Source of the DNA: Streptomyces sp. NBC_01788 | Lineage (GTDB): Bacteria; Actinomycetota; Actinomycetes; Streptomycetales; Streptomycetaceae | Direction of reading: 5' to 3' | Assembly: GCF_035917575.1 (NCBI RefSeq) | Contig: NZ_CP109090.1 | Location: forward strand, 2,852,001 to 2,916,000 | Length of the DNA stretch: 64,000 nt | Shown: one piece after another, positions 42,848-53,218 of the stretch | How positions within the stretch are numbered: the first letter of the stretch is position 1 | Layout of the letters: the number at the start of each line of letters is the position of its first letter | Notes under the pieces: generated by a model | The model's database searches: none | What the model was told of the DNA's origin: nothing | Seen by the model: the letters and a program-made list of their open reading frames with translations, nothing else | Position numbers and translations under genes: made by a program

Positions 42848-43573
42848 TCAGCGGACGCTGACGCCCAGGCTGCCGAGTCCGGCTTCCGCGCGCCGTACCG
42901 CGATCGACCCGTACGGGGTCCGCAGCCGCAGCCAAGTCCCCGACGAGAGCAGCGCGAGGTCCTCCTCGCCGGAGGCCGCCGGGGGCCGTGAGTTAACGCC
43001 CTCGCCGGCAGTGGCGGGCGGCCTGAGGAACCGCAGCGACTGCGCCGCGTGCACGGCTCGCACGGGCAGTTGGGTCCCGCCGACCAGCCGGGACCAGATC
43101 TCCCGCCCGATCCGGTCGAGTTCGGCGCGTGTGCGGTGCTCCTGCGCCAACTCCCCCGTACGGGTACGGAACTCGGTGACCGCGGCGGCCACCGTCGCAC
43201 CCAGGGCGCCGGCCGGAGGCAGACCCGGCTCGGTCCGCCAGCCGCCGCGCGGGGGCAGGACGCCCGCCCACGGCGGCCCGGTCACCGCCGCCGGGACGAC
43301 GGCCGTGACCGTCGACTCGTCGACGGACTCAAGCAGTTCACCGGCGGAGACGGTCACGTCGAGGGTGGTGTCGGGCTCGTTCCGGTACGGCTCGGCGAGC
43401 CGCACCGTGCGCACCGCCAGCACCTCGAAGGACGCCGGCCGTCCGAAGACTGCGAGCGCGGTTCCCGCCGCCTGGAGCCGCACCGCGGCGGAACGGTCGT
43501 AGTGCAGCAGCCGGGAGAGGAAGGCGGCGAGGTCCGCCGCCTCCGTCTCGTCGGCGAGGTGGAGGACCGTCAT
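42848..43573 (-). CDS. Conserved protein of unknown function
   Basis: A 241-residue soluble protein whose ATG overlaps the thioesterase stop (ATGA). The first 90 residues look globular ('LAAFLSRLLHYDRSAAVRLQ', 'VLAVRTVRLAEP'); the rest has a helical middle ('TEFRTRTGELAQEHRTRAEL') and a basic end. I do not recognise the family. Tight coupling with ettA and the thioesterase suggests that it is expressed with them, but no function follows from this. Confidence 0.8.
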   Translation of the reverse strand: MTVLHLADETEAADLAAFLSRLLHYDRSAAVRLQAAGTALAVFGRPASFEVLAVRTVRLAEPYRNEPDTTLDVTVSAGELLESVDESTVTAVVPAAVTGPPWAGVLPPRGGWRTEPGLPPAGALGATVAAAVTEFRTRTGELAQEHRTRAELDRIGREIWSRLVGGTQLPVRAVHAAQSLRFLRPPATAGEGVNSRPPAASGEEDLALLSSGTWLRLRTPYGSIAVRRAEAGLGSLGVSVR

Positions 43574-43986
43574 GCGGCGACGGCCTCCTCCTTGTCGCCC
43601 GCGTCGGTGTACTCCTCGAGGAACTCGCGCTCCTCCGCGGTGATCCGGCGCGGGCGCTGCGCCTCGAAGTCGAACGGCACGATCACCGTCGAGGCGCGGA
43701 CATAGATCTGGTCGCCGTCCTTGACCTCGTAGGTGAGGGTGAAGGACGCCGCCTTGATCTCGGTGACCCACAGCTCGATGTCCACCGGCGCGTGCCGGTG
43801 GACGAGCTGGCGCTTGTAGTCGATCTCGTGACGCGCCACCACGGACCCCTGCTTGAACTCCTTGTCCGGGCGGAACAGGAAATCGATGCGTGCCTCCTCC
43901 AGGTAGCGGAGGAACACCACGTTGTTGACGTGGCCGTACGCGTCCATGTCCGCCCAGCGCAGCGGGCAGCGGTAGATGTGGCGCAT
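43570..43986 (-). CDS. Acyl-CoA thioesterase (hot-dog fold, 4HBT)
   Basis: A 138-residue hot-dog fold enzyme. The catalytic motif 'RWADMDAYGHVNNVVFLRYL' (Asp, His and Asn as in 4-hydroxybenzoyl-CoA thioesterases) is intact, followed by 'EEARIDFLF' and the usual strand pattern. It should hydrolyse acyl-CoA of undefined chain. The C-terminal tail is acidic (EEYTDAGDKEEAVAA). It lies nine bases downstream of ettA on the same strand. Confidence 0.9.
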   Translation of the reverse strand: MRHIYRCPLRWADMDAYGHVNNVVFLRYLEEARIDFLFRPDKEFKQGSVVARHEIDYKRQLVHRHAPVDIELWVTEIKAASFTLTYEVKDGDQIYVRASTVIVPFDFEAQRPRRITAEEREFLEEYTDAGDKEEAVAA

Positions 43987-43995
43987 CTGCTTCGA

Positions 43996-45660
<1,665 letters not shown>

Positions 45661-46042
45661 GAGAAACCGTCCGGCAGCTTGAAATCAGGCAGTGGGCAGA
45701 TACACCCCATCTTGCCGTACCGCCACCCCTGGGAGGAAACGCGTGCGGCCGGGGGGCTGTGACCTGCGGCTTCGCTGCTGGCGGCTGAGGCCTGTCCGTC
45801 ACCGCGGGTTGCCGTCGAGGTCCGTGCCTCGGGTCTGACAGACGTCTCACACGCTGCTTGGGGGGCCTGCGAAGAGCTGCCGACCCCCGAGCCTGTCGGC
45901 GCCGCCGACACCGGGGGCTTCTAGAAGGACCTGGCCCGGCTGTGCGCGGTGCGGCACCGTTACACGGGCAGCGTCCGCCCGCAGCTCCGGGCGTCCCTAC
46001 CGGGCACGCGAAGAGCCCGCGGGCCCGGTGGGGACGAGTGGC
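45661..46042. other. 382-base gap upstream of ettA
   Basis: I see no gene with convincing coding character on either strand. Composition is GC-rich with short inverted repeats such as GAGCCCGCGGGCCCGG near 46013. It must hold the ettA promoter and leader and the 3' end of the 105-residue protein's transcript. Confidence 0.5.
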
Positions 46043-46360
46043 TCATGCCTGTTCCAGGGCGTCGCCGAACTCGCGGAGGGTTTTGCCGCGGTGGGTGCGG
46101 GCCAGTTCGTGGCCGACGGCGATGGCGAGCGCGACCGGCCACTCGATGAGGTCGAACGCCGTGAGGAGACCGAGGCCCGCGAGGTAGGCGAGCTGGTCAC
46201 GCGGCGGCAGTTCGAAGCGGAGACCGCCCAGGGAGACGGTCACCGTGTCACCCTCGACGACCCGTTCGGCCGCGGCGCGGGCGCCGTGCGGCTTGGTGAT
46301 CGGAACCGGCGCGCCGGCAGGCGCTGTGTCGGAGTCTGTCCTGCTCGCGCGCACGGTCAT
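46043..46360 (-). CDS. Small conserved protein of unknown function
   Basis: A 105-residue protein starting at an ATG. A basic, disordered N-terminus is followed by 'ERVVEGDTVTVSLGGLRFEL' and the hydrophobic stretch 'DQLAYLAGLGLLTAFDLIEW', then 'PVALAIAVGHELARTHRG'. The stretch is more like a buried or amphipathic helix than a classic transmembrane segment. I do not know a function, and it is not closely linked to either neighbour. Confidence 0.7.
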   Translation of the reverse strand: MTVRASRTDSDTAPAGAPVPITKPHGARAAAERVVEGDTVTVSLGGLRFELPPRDQLAYLAGLGLLTAFDLIEWPVALAIAVGHELARTHRGKTLREFGDALEQA

Positions 46361-46421
46361 GTCACACCCCGTTCAACGGCCGGTGCCGGGCATCCGCTCG
46401 ATGTCCCCCCACCACGCTAGG

Positions 46422-47825
46422 TCAGTTCCCGGCGCTCTTCCTCTTGTGGACGATGCTCAGGGCCGTGGCGCCCAGAACCAGCAGGCTGAGGCCGATGGCG
46501 GCGATCAGCGGAGTGGTGCTGGTACCGCCGGTCTCGGCGAGGTTGGGATTGGGCGAGATGTCGCCTCCCGCCATGACGGGGGTGGGTTCGCCGACGGTCT
46601 GGGTCACGGTGCCGCTCGGGCTGCCGTGGGTGCGGCAGTCGAGGACGCCGGCGAAGCGCTGCGCGTTGCCGCCGGGGTCCCTGATCGTGAAGTCGTACGC
46701 CTGGTCCTCCTGGAGCGGGATCATGATCGTCTCGGACCCGCCCGCGGCGATGGTGTACCGGGTGTCCATCAGCTCGAAGGTGAACGGCTCGTCGCCCTTG
46801 TTGGCCGCGCTGATCTCCAGAGCGCCCTTGGCGCAGTTCTTCACCGCGGACAGGGCGGGTATCGCGCCCCCGGCGGCCCAGGTCGCGCCGCTGGTGGCGG
46901 AGACCGTGGACTCGCTGGAGCCGGCCAGGATCTGGGTCTGGCTGCGGCTGTCGGAGGTGAAGGCGCGGCCGACCGGCACCGTGGTGGAGGCCTGCGCGGT
47001 CAGTGTCGCCGAGCCGTCCCCGGCGTCCTCGGGCACGTCGAAGAACACCTGGCTGCCGTCCTGGGCGGACGTGATCTCCTCGCCCTTCTTGCCGACGATC
47101 CGCACACCGCTGGTGGCGGCGCCCGCCGGAGGTGTCAGGGTCACACTGCTCGCGTTGGTGTGCACCGTCACCGGGCCGAGCCGCTCGCCCGGGTGACCGG
47201 AGACCGCGGGCGGGTCGAGGGTGAGCGAGGCGCGCGGCTCGGGCAGGTCACCGGCGCTCTTCTCCAGGTAGTCCGCGAGCTTCTCGGCCCGCGGGTCGAC
47301 GGCGTCGACGTCCGCGCCGTCGGAGTAGCGCCAGATGGCCACCTGGGTGCCGGCCGCCGCGTCCTGCTCGGTGAGGTTCCTGACGCCGGCCTTCTCGGCG
47401 AGCGCCGCGAGATCGTTGACCTGCGGGTAGGAGTTCTGCAGGATCCAGCGGATCTTCCCGGCGTTCATGTTCGTGGCCAGCGAGGTGCCGCTCCACGGCG
47501 TCTCGCGGTACTTGGCGTCCCGCTGCGTGGGGTTGTGCACGTCTATGCAGTACGTCTGCAGGGTCCCGCCGCCGTCGACGGACATCTCGAACAGGCCCGC
47601 GGAGACCTGGTGGTCATCGCCGCCGTCATGGATGACGGCGGTGCCGTAGGTCTTCAGACTGCCGATGGTGGCGGTCGCGCCGCCCGGACTCTGCGGCATG
47701 CCGTCAGCGGCGGCCGGGCCGGCGGCGGTCATCAGACCGGCGGCGACGAAACCGGAGACCAGGGTGGCGGCGGCGAGCCGAGCCGCCCCCCGCCTGCGCG
47801 CGGACGGCGCAGAGTAAGCAAACAC
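46422..47825 (-). CDS. Sortase-anchored thioester-domain (TQXA) surface protein
   Basis: A 467-residue exported protein. The GTG start follows AAGGGG and leads a signal peptide ending near 'GPAAADG'. Residues about 70-180 form a TQXA/thioester domain: the Cys in 'LQTYCIDVHNPTQRD' and the Gln in 'AAGTQVAIWRYSDG' are the pair that makes the internal Cys-Gln thioester used for covalent adhesion in Gram-positive surface proteins. Immunoglobulin-like and 'VKNCAKGALEISAANKG' beta domains follow. The C-terminus has LAETG (about residue 428), a membrane helix and KRKSAGN, the class E sortase signal usual in Streptomyces. Confidence 0.9.
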   Translation of the reverse strand: MFAYSAPSARRRGAARLAAATLVSGFVAAGLMTAAGPAAADGMPQSPGGATATIGSLKTYGTAVIHDGGDDHQVSAGLFEMSVDGGGTLQTYCIDVHNPTQRDAKYRETPWSGTSLATNMNAGKIRWILQNSYPQVNDLAALAEKAGVRNLTEQDAAAGTQVAIWRYSDGADVDAVDPRAEKLADYLEKSAGDLPEPRASLTLDPPAVSGHPGERLGPVTVHTNASSVTLTPPAGAATSGVRIVGKKGEEITSAQDGSQVFFDVPEDAGDGSATLTAQASTTVPVGRAFTSDSRSQTQILAGSSESTVSATSGATWAAGGAIPALSAVKNCAKGALEISAANKGDEPFTFELMDTRYTIAAGGSETIMIPLQEDQAYDFTIRDPGGNAQRFAGVLDCRTHGSPSGTVTQTVGEPTPVMAGGDISPNPNLAETGGTSTTPLIAAIGLSLLVLGATALSIVHKRKSAGN

Positions 47826-48006
47826 AGAAATCCCCTTCGAGCAGGACCCGTTGACGTGGGGGTGCGGTCCCACCGGCAGAATCTTCAAGCCCAGTGACAA
47901 GCCCAGAGAGCTGTGTCCGGCATCCTATGGAGCCCGCACACCAGGACTTCGCTGTCGTATCGTCAGATCACTGATCCGAATCGCAATCGTTATCACCAAG
48001 ATCACC

Positions 48007-48474
48007 TCAGCAGGCCGCAACGGCAGGTTCCGGCTCCTGCGAAGCCCCGGTGTCCGAGGGAGCCGTCTCCCACGTGGGCTCCGGTTGTGGAGGCGGACTC
48101 GCTGTCTGCGGCTCCGCCCTGACGGTGCGCCGGAAGGCCGACGTGCCCCGCGTCAGGTCGTGGCCGATCGCCAGGGCGTCGATGTCCGCCGAGGTCCGAC
48201 TGGTGCCGTCTCGGGTCTCGGTGCGCACCTTCAGCCGGCCCTGCACGATGACCGGGTCGCCCACGGTCAGTGACGCCACCGCGTTGGCGGCGAGCTGGCG
48301 GTTGGCCCACACCGTGAAGAAGTTGGTGTGGCCGTCCGTCCAGGCAGCTTTCTCCCGGTCCCAGTAGCGCGAGGTCACCGCCAGCCGGAACCGCGCCGAG
48401 GCGCCCGAGGGCAGCTCCCGGTGCACCGGCTGCGTCGCCACGTTGCCCACGGTGCAGACGATCGTCTCGTTCAT
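48007..48474 (-). CDS. ssbB: Single-stranded DNA-binding protein SsbB (sporulation paralogue)
   Basis: A 155-residue SSB with one OB fold (NETIVCTVGNVATQPVHREL, 'FRLAVTSRYWDREKAAWTDG', 'TNFFTVWANRQLAANAVASL'). The C-terminus ends 'EPEPAVAAC' and lacks the acidic DDDIPF tip by which SSB recruits repair and replication proteins. This short form matches Streptomyces SsbB, which is needed for chromosome segregation in sporulating hyphae rather than general replication. Its place downstream of the dynamin pair dynB/dynA, also sporulation proteins, supports this. The ATG gives the conserved N-terminus. Confidence 0.92.
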   Translation of the reverse strand: MNETIVCTVGNVATQPVHRELPSGASARFRLAVTSRYWDREKAAWTDGHTNFFTVWANRQLAANAVASLTVGDPVIVQGRLKVRTETRDGTSRTSADIDALAIGHDLTRGTSAFRRTVRAEPQTASPPPQPEPTWETAPSDTGASQEPEPAVAAC

Positions 48475-48663
48475 CGTCGAAACCCCTCCCTCGCCCGGAC
48501 GCCCGGCCCGGGCGGACATGCGTACGGGCCCGTCCCGTACGGCTGCGTCTGTCGTGACGACCGCGTTCGTCGCGATCGCCGCGGGACCAGACTGCCTCCG
48601 TACGGGCCGAGCCCGCCGAGCGCTGTGGACCGCCACCTGCCTGTGGAAAACTCCCCCACCCTT

Positions 48664-48734
48664 GCGGGTGAAGCCCGCCCCTCGCCCGCCTCACGGGTGA
48701 AGCCGCCTCACGGGTGAAGCCCGCCCCTCGCCCC
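48664..48734. repeat. Short direct repeats between dynB and ssbB
   Basis: CGGGTGAAGCC occurs three times within 70 bases (from 48665, 48694 and 48711). The first and third copies continue with CGCCCCTCGCCC and the middle one is truncated. The array lies in the 280-base spacer ahead of ssbB, on the side of its promoter. No protein is encoded. Confidence 0.7.
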
Positions 48735-48756
48735 ACCTACCGGCGAAGACCGCACC

Positions 48757-50832
48757 TCATCCGACCCCCGCTCCCTTCACCAGCGCGTACTGCTCCCGCA
48801 CCTCCCGATATCGCAGGAGTTCCGCCGCCACCGAATCCAGCACCCGGGCCCGGCCGCACCCCGACGCCGCCTCCCGTAGTCGGCGCTCGGCCTCCTGGCC
48901 GTACCGCCGTGCGGGCCCGCGCGCCGCGATCCGGCAGCTCCACTCCACGAGCGGCCCGCCCACGATGCCGGCCAGCATGAGCAGCACCGGAACCCCCAGG
49001 TTCGGCGCCATCACCCCCGCGATCTGCCCGACCAGCCACAGACCGCCGGCCACCTGAAGGATCGTCATCGCCGCCTGCGCGAGGACCGCGACGGGCCACC
49101 AGCCCGGGCGCGGGGGCCGCCCCGGGGGCAGCCCGGCCCGCGCCACCAACTGGTCCAGCGCCTCGGGCAGCCCCTGCGCACCGCGTACGGCGGCCTCGCG
49201 CACGGCCTGCGCCCACGGCCCCGGCATGCCTGCCGAGGCCTGGTCGGCCACCGTGCGCACCGCGTGTTCGACACGCTGGCGCGCGGTGGCCTCCTCGTCC
49301 TGCTGTGTACTCAGCATGAGGCGTCCGGTGGGTGCCTCGCGCCGGCTTCGGCACCACCGCCACAGCCGCAGCCAGGGCGTGCCGCAGGCCTTGTTGGCGT
49401 TGCGCAGCCAGGCCCGCTCGGCCGCGTCGCCCGCGGCGGTGGCGCCCACCGCGTCGGCGAGCCGGGCCGAGAACTCCTCGCGCGCCTCCTCGCTGAGCCC
49501 GGTGCTCGACCGGGTGGCGTAGACGGGCCGCAGGCGCTGGGCCGCGGCGTCCACGTCGGCCGAGATCCGCCGCACCGCGGCTCCGCGCTCGGCCACGAAC
49601 TGACCCAGCGCCTCGCGCAGCTCACCGACGCCGTGCCCGGTGAGCGCGGACAGCGCGAGCACGGTCGCGCCCGGCTCGCCGTACTCTCCGAGGGCGATCC
49701 CGTCCTCGTCGAGCAGCCGTCGCAGATCGTCGAGGACCTGGTCGGCGGCCTCGCCGGGCAGCCGGTCGATCTGGTTGAGGACAACGAACATGATCTCCGC
49801 GTGGCCGGACATGGGCCGCAGGTAGCGCTCGTGGAGGACGGCGTCCGCGTACTTCTCCGGATCGACGACCCAGATGACGGCGTCGACGAGCCGCAGGATG
49901 CGGTCCACGTGCTCGCGGTGCTGCACGGCCGCCGAGTCGTGGTCGGGCAGGTCCACCAGGACCAGACCGCGCAGTTGCGGGTCGGCGTCCTGGGCCTGTA
50001 CCGGGCGCCTGCGCAGCCGTCCCGGGATGCCGAGCCGGTCGATGAGACCGGCCGCGCCGTCGCTCCAACTGCACGCGATGGGAGCCGCGGTGGTCGGCCG
50101 CCGTACGCCGGTCTCCGAGATGGCGACGCCGGCGAGAGCGTTGAACAGCTGGGACTTGCCGCTGCCGGTGGCGCCCGCGATGGCGACGACGGTGTGCTGC
50201 CCGGAGAGCCGGCGCCGCGCCGCGGCCTCGTCGAGGACCCGGCCCGCCTCCGCGAGGGTGGCGCTGTCGAGCCGGGTGCGGGACAGGCCGACCAGTTCGC
50301 GCAGCGCGTCGAGCCGGGAGCGCAGCGGTCCGTCGTACGCCAGCGGGGGCACGGCCGAGTGCCGGGAGGGCCGGGGCTCCACGGGTACGAGTTCGGCGGC
50401 GGCCGTCTCGCTGACGCGGCGCGCGATCAGCCCGTCGTCCCAGGCGTCCTCGGCCTCCGTACGGCTCTGTGCGTCGTCGTCCGCCCCGCGCGCGTCGTTG
50501 TCGTCGTGCTCCACGCGCGCGTGGGCGACGTCGGCCTCCTTGACCATGCTGACCTGCCCCGTCACCTGGTGGTCGCGGGCCGCCGCCCCGGGGACCCGGT
50601 GGCCCCCGGCGTCCCCGGGCGTCTCGGCGTCTTTAGCCTCCGGGACGCCTTCGGCGCCGTGGCCGTCCTCGGACCTGGCGTCCGGCGTCCTGCCCCGGAT
50701 CCAGGCGTCTCCTTGCGTGTGCTCCCCGCCGGCCGTTCCGTCCGCCCTTCCGTCCGTCTCCTGGTCCGTGAGGACGGTGCCCTGCTTCTGATCGGTGTGT
50801 TCCGTTCGGTCCTGGTCAGTGACGGCGGTCAC
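48757..50832 (-). CDS. dynB: Dynamin-like GTPase DynB (membrane partner)
   Basis: A 691-residue GTPase. The first 150 residues are acidic and disordered. The GTPase domain has P-loop GATGSGKSQ, switch 'TGVRRPTTAAPIA', 'VLVDLPDHDS' (G3) and 'VVLNQIDRLPG' (G4). After a helical stalk, two hydrophobic segments at about 580-632 (VAVLAQAAMTILQVAGGLWL and 'NLGVPVLLMLAGIVGGPLVE') would insert in the membrane. In S. venezuelae DynB is the membrane-embedded member of the pair that stabilises FtsZ rings at sporulation septa. The start is a GTG three bases after the dynA stop; its ribosome binding site lies in the dynA end. Confidence 0.92.
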   Translation of the reverse strand: MTAVTDQDRTEHTDQKQGTVLTDQETDGRADGTAGGEHTQGDAWIRGRTPDARSEDGHGAEGVPEAKDAETPGDAGGHRVPGAAARDHQVTGQVSMVKEADVAHARVEHDDNDARGADDDAQSRTEAEDAWDDGLIARRVSETAAAELVPVEPRPSRHSAVPPLAYDGPLRSRLDALRELVGLSRTRLDSATLAEAGRVLDEAAARRRLSGQHTVVAIAGATGSGKSQLFNALAGVAISETGVRRPTTAAPIACSWSDGAAGLIDRLGIPGRLRRRPVQAQDADPQLRGLVLVDLPDHDSAAVQHREHVDRILRLVDAVIWVVDPEKYADAVLHERYLRPMSGHAEIMFVVLNQIDRLPGEAADQVLDDLRRLLDEDGIALGEYGEPGATVLALSALTGHGVGELREALGQFVAERGAAVRRISADVDAAAQRLRPVYATRSSTGLSEEAREEFSARLADAVGATAAGDAAERAWLRNANKACGTPWLRLWRWCRSRREAPTGRLMLSTQQDEEATARQRVEHAVRTVADQASAGMPGPWAQAVREAAVRGAQGLPEALDQLVARAGLPPGRPPRPGWWPVAVLAQAAMTILQVAGGLWLVGQIAGVMAPNLGVPVLLMLAGIVGGPLVEWSCRIAARGPARRYGQEAERRLREAASGCGRARVLDSVAAELLRYREVREQYALVKGAGVG

Positions 50833-50835
50833 CGG

Positions 50836-52449
50836 TCACCTCTCCTTCAGCAGTACGGACAGCGCGGCGATGAGTTCGGCCTGGGGCTCGGCGTGCACGT
50901 CGAGGGCGTCGAGCGGGGCCAGACGGCGCTCTCGTTCGACGTGGATCACCCGGTCCAGGTGTTCGGTCAGCAGCCGCCCGGCGCGGTCGCGCAGCCGCAG
51001 CGCTCCGTGCGCGCCGATCCGCTCGGCGAGCCTCTCTCCCGCGGACCGCGCCCGGCGTCCTCCCAGCAGTCCGGTCGCGGCCAGGGCGGCGACGGCCTCG
51101 GCGTCCGGAGCGAGGCTCCGGTCCAGCCTGCGCACCTCGTCGTCGGCGTACTCCTCCAGCTCCCGCCGCCAGCGCCGTACGGCAAGGCCGATGCGGTGCT
51201 CGGCGCTCTCCGACACGCGGTCGCGGTCGGCGAGCTCCGGTGCCGTGGCGGCCTGCTCGTGCCGCCAGGCGTCGTCCACGCGCTCGTCGGCGGCGGTGAC
51301 GGCACACAGCAGCAGGGCGGCCAGGCTCTCCACGAGCGCGTCGAGCAGCTCCCCTGCGGTGCAGTCCAGGGGGAAGGCGCGCCACCTCTTCAGGGCGTCC
51401 CCGGCGAGCACCGCCCCCGCCTGGAGCCGTCCTCGTACGCGCGCGTGCTCACTGTCGTAGGCGGTCTCGACGGCCGAGGTGAGCCGCAGCGCGGCGGCGT
51501 ACTGGGAGGCGGTGGCGCCGGCCAGCTCGGGCATCCGGGATTTCAGCGAGTCGAGGAGGCCCTGGGCCGTGCGGGCCATGGCGTACTCCCGGGCCCCAGG
51601 TTCCTGGGTCTGGTGCACCAGCCAGGTGCGCAGCTGTGCGACGGCGGAGGCGGGCAGCAGGCCCCCGCCCCAGGCGGACTCGGGCAGCTCCGGCACGGTG
51701 AACCGCGGTACCTCGCCGAGTCCTGCCTTGGTGAGCAGCGCCCCGTACTGGCGGGAGACCTCCGAGGCGACCTGGTGCGGCACCCGGTCCAGGACGGTCA
51801 CCAGCGTGGCGTCGTACTCCTTGGCCGTGCGGAGCAGGTGCCACGGGATCGCGTCGGCGTAGCGGGCGGCCGTGGTGACCATGACCCAGATGTCGGCGGC
51901 GCAGATCAGCTCGGCGGCCAGGACACGGTTGTCGGAGATCAGGGAGTCGATGTCGGGCGCGTCGAGGAGAGCGAGCCCGGGGGGCAGGGTGTCGACGGTC
52001 TCCACGCGCAGCACCCGGGTGGGGGTGCTCTCCTGCACCAGCAGGTCGTCGCCGGCCGCGGGATCGCCCCTGGGTACCCACACGCGCGTGAGGTCCGGCA
52101 GTACGCGCATGCCACTGAACCAGTGGTGGTCCTCCGGATGGCAGACCAGCACCGGTGTCCTAGTGGTCGGCCGCAGCACGCCCGCCTCGCTGACCCGCCG
52201 TCCGACGAGCGAGTTGACGAGAGTGGACTTCCCGGCGCCTGTCGACCCGCCGACGACCGCCAGCAACGGTGCTTGGGGCCTTCGCAACCGCGGCACCAAG
52301 TAGTCGTCTAGCTGAGCGAGCAGTTCGTCGCGGTTGGCACGCGCACGGGGAGCCCCCGCCAGAGGCAGCGGGAAGCGTGCGGCGGCGACACGGTCGCGCA
52401 GGGCGGATAGTGCGTCGAGCAGCTGAGGCCTTACGTCCAAGGTCACCAC
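50836..52449 (-). CDS. dynA: Dynamin-like GTPase DynA
   Basis: A 537-residue soluble GTPase, first gene of dynA-dynB. P-loop GSTGAGKST, switch region '[15 protein letters not shown]', G3 '[11 protein letters not shown]' and G4-like 'TVLDRVP' are present, and the rest is helical stalk. It has no membrane segment, unlike DynB. It acts with DynB, SsgB and FtsZ in sporulation septation. The start is one of two adjacent GTGs ([14 protein letters not shown]). No Shine-Dalgarno is seen before them, so translation may be leaderless or weak. A 320-base spacer separates it from the divergent tRNA gene. Confidence 0.9.
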   Translation of the reverse strand: MVTLDVRPQLLDALSALRDRVAAARFPLPLAGAPRARANRDELLAQLDDYLVPRLRRPQAPLLAVVGGSTGAGKSTLVNSLVGRRVSEAGVLRPTTRTPVLVCHPEDHHWFSGMRVLPDLTRVWVPRGDPAAGDDLLVQESTPTRVLRVETVDTLPPGLALLDAPDIDSLISDNRVLAAELICAADIWVMVTTAARYADAIPWHLLRTAKEYDATLVTVLDRVPHQVASEVSRQYGALLTKAGLGEVPRFTVPELPESAWGGGLLPASAVAQLRTWLVHQTQEPGAREYAMARTAQGLLDSLKSRMPELAGATASQYAAALRLTSAVETAYDSEHARVRGRLQAGAVLAGDALKRWRAFPLDCTAGELLDALVESLAALLLCAVTAADERVDDAWRHEQAATAPELADRDRVSESAEHRIGLAVRRWRRELEEYADDEVRRLDRSLAPDAEAVAALAATGLLGGRRARSAGERLAERIGAHGALRLRDRAGRLLTEHLDRVIHVERERRLAPLDALDVHAEPQAELIAALSVLLKER

Positions 52450-52770
52450 ATGTGAAGAATGCCCAATTTTAGGGGAATTCTGAAGCATATGAGCATGTCT
52501 GCGCGCCGATTGGACACAACGGACGGATGGGATGACTGGGACGCGGGCACAGTCGAGGCATAACGAGTGCACAACACCAGGTGCGCCGGACGTCAAAAGC
52601 GATGCACGATTCGTACCCGCCTGCGATTATCAGGACCGCTTCACTGAACCTCCACATTGAGCCACGGAGGCGAAGCAACCGGGACATGGATCCGGGAGCC
52701 CTATCCTTGTCCCCGGCGATGTCACGGATCAGCCCCCACCAGGGCACCGCGACAGAGGCCACCACACCTG
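52450..52770. other. 321-base gap between dynA and tRNA-Arg
   Basis: No gene is supported. It is AT-richer than the surroundings (for example AATTTTAGGGGAATTCTGAA near 52466-52485) and should hold the divergent promoters of dynA and the tRNA gene. A developmental sigma-factor promoter for dynA is expected but cannot be identified by eye. Confidence 0.5.
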
Positions 52771-52846
52771 GCCCCCGTAGCTCAGTGGATAGAGCAGGCG
52801 CCTTCTAAGCGCTTGGCCGCAGGTTCGAGTCCTGCCGGGGGCGCCA
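52771..52846 (+). tRNA. tRNA-Arg (anticodon TCT), CCA encoded
   Basis: A complete cloverleaf can be drawn. Acceptor GCCCCCG pairs with CGGGGGC; the D stem is GCTC/GAGC; the anticodon stem GGCGC/GCGCT has loop CTTCTAA and anticodon TCT at 52804-52806; the T stem is GCAGG/CCTGC with loop TTCGAGT; discriminator G. CCA is encoded (52844-52846). It reads AGA, a rare codon in this genome. A hairpin with a T-run follows. Confidence 0.96.
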
Positions 52847-52852
52847 GTCTCC

Positions 52853-52876
52853 GCCCTCCCTCCCGGGAGGGCTTTT
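52853..52876 (+). terminator. Rho-independent terminator of the tRNA gene
   Basis: A perfect 8-bp stem, GCCCTCCC-TCCC-GGGAGGGC, immediately followed by TTTT, seven bases after the tRNA CCA. Confidence 0.92.
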
Positions 52877-52894
52877 CGCTGGTCAGGCAGGGTT

Positions 52895-53134
52895 TCACCG
52901 CACACGACGAAGCCCCGGGGACTCCCCGACCCCCGTGTCGGTCCAGTGCTTGCCGACCTCCGGCGTCGCCGTGTGGGTCATAAGTTCACTCCACTGGTCC
53001 TCGGCGCCAGGGGCGGGCAACGTCATATCTTTCACCCCAATGGCCACTGCTTCCTCGGGACACGGAGCGCAGTAGTGCAGCGTGGCGAAAACGCGTTCGC
53101 CGCTACGGATGAGGTCGAGCGGGAGTTCATCCAC
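52895..53134 (-). CDS. Possible small gene or gene remnant beside the tRNA
   Basis: A 79-codon frame, MDELPLDLIRSGERVFATLH then YCAPCPEEAVAIGVKDMTLP, that reads like real protein, with a C-x2-C motif and a balanced composition. Third positions are about two-thirds G or C, well below the neighbouring genes. I see no strong ribosome binding site and no family. It faces the tRNA gene and could be the remnant of an inserted gene. Confidence 0.35.
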   Translation of the reverse strand: MDELPLDLIRSGERVFATLHYCAPCPEEAVAIGVKDMTLPAPGAEDQWSELMTHTATPEVGKHWTDTGVGESPGLRRVR

Positions 53135-53218
53135 GAACGGACCCTGATCGGCCTGGACGCCGCCGCGGCGAACGGCAAGCGCATCCCGTTGTCAGTGGGT
53201 GCTGGCAGGGTCCGTTGC

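Noticed and set aside
45858..46187. A 109-codon plus-strand frame upstream of ettA
   Set aside because: It is Arg/Pro-rich, overlaps the 105-residue gene on the other strand and has no ribosome binding site.
52895..53134. Attachment-site duplication of the tRNA 3' end next to the accessory genes
   Set aside because: No second copy of the tRNA 3' sequence was found in the flank, and no integrase gene is in the window.
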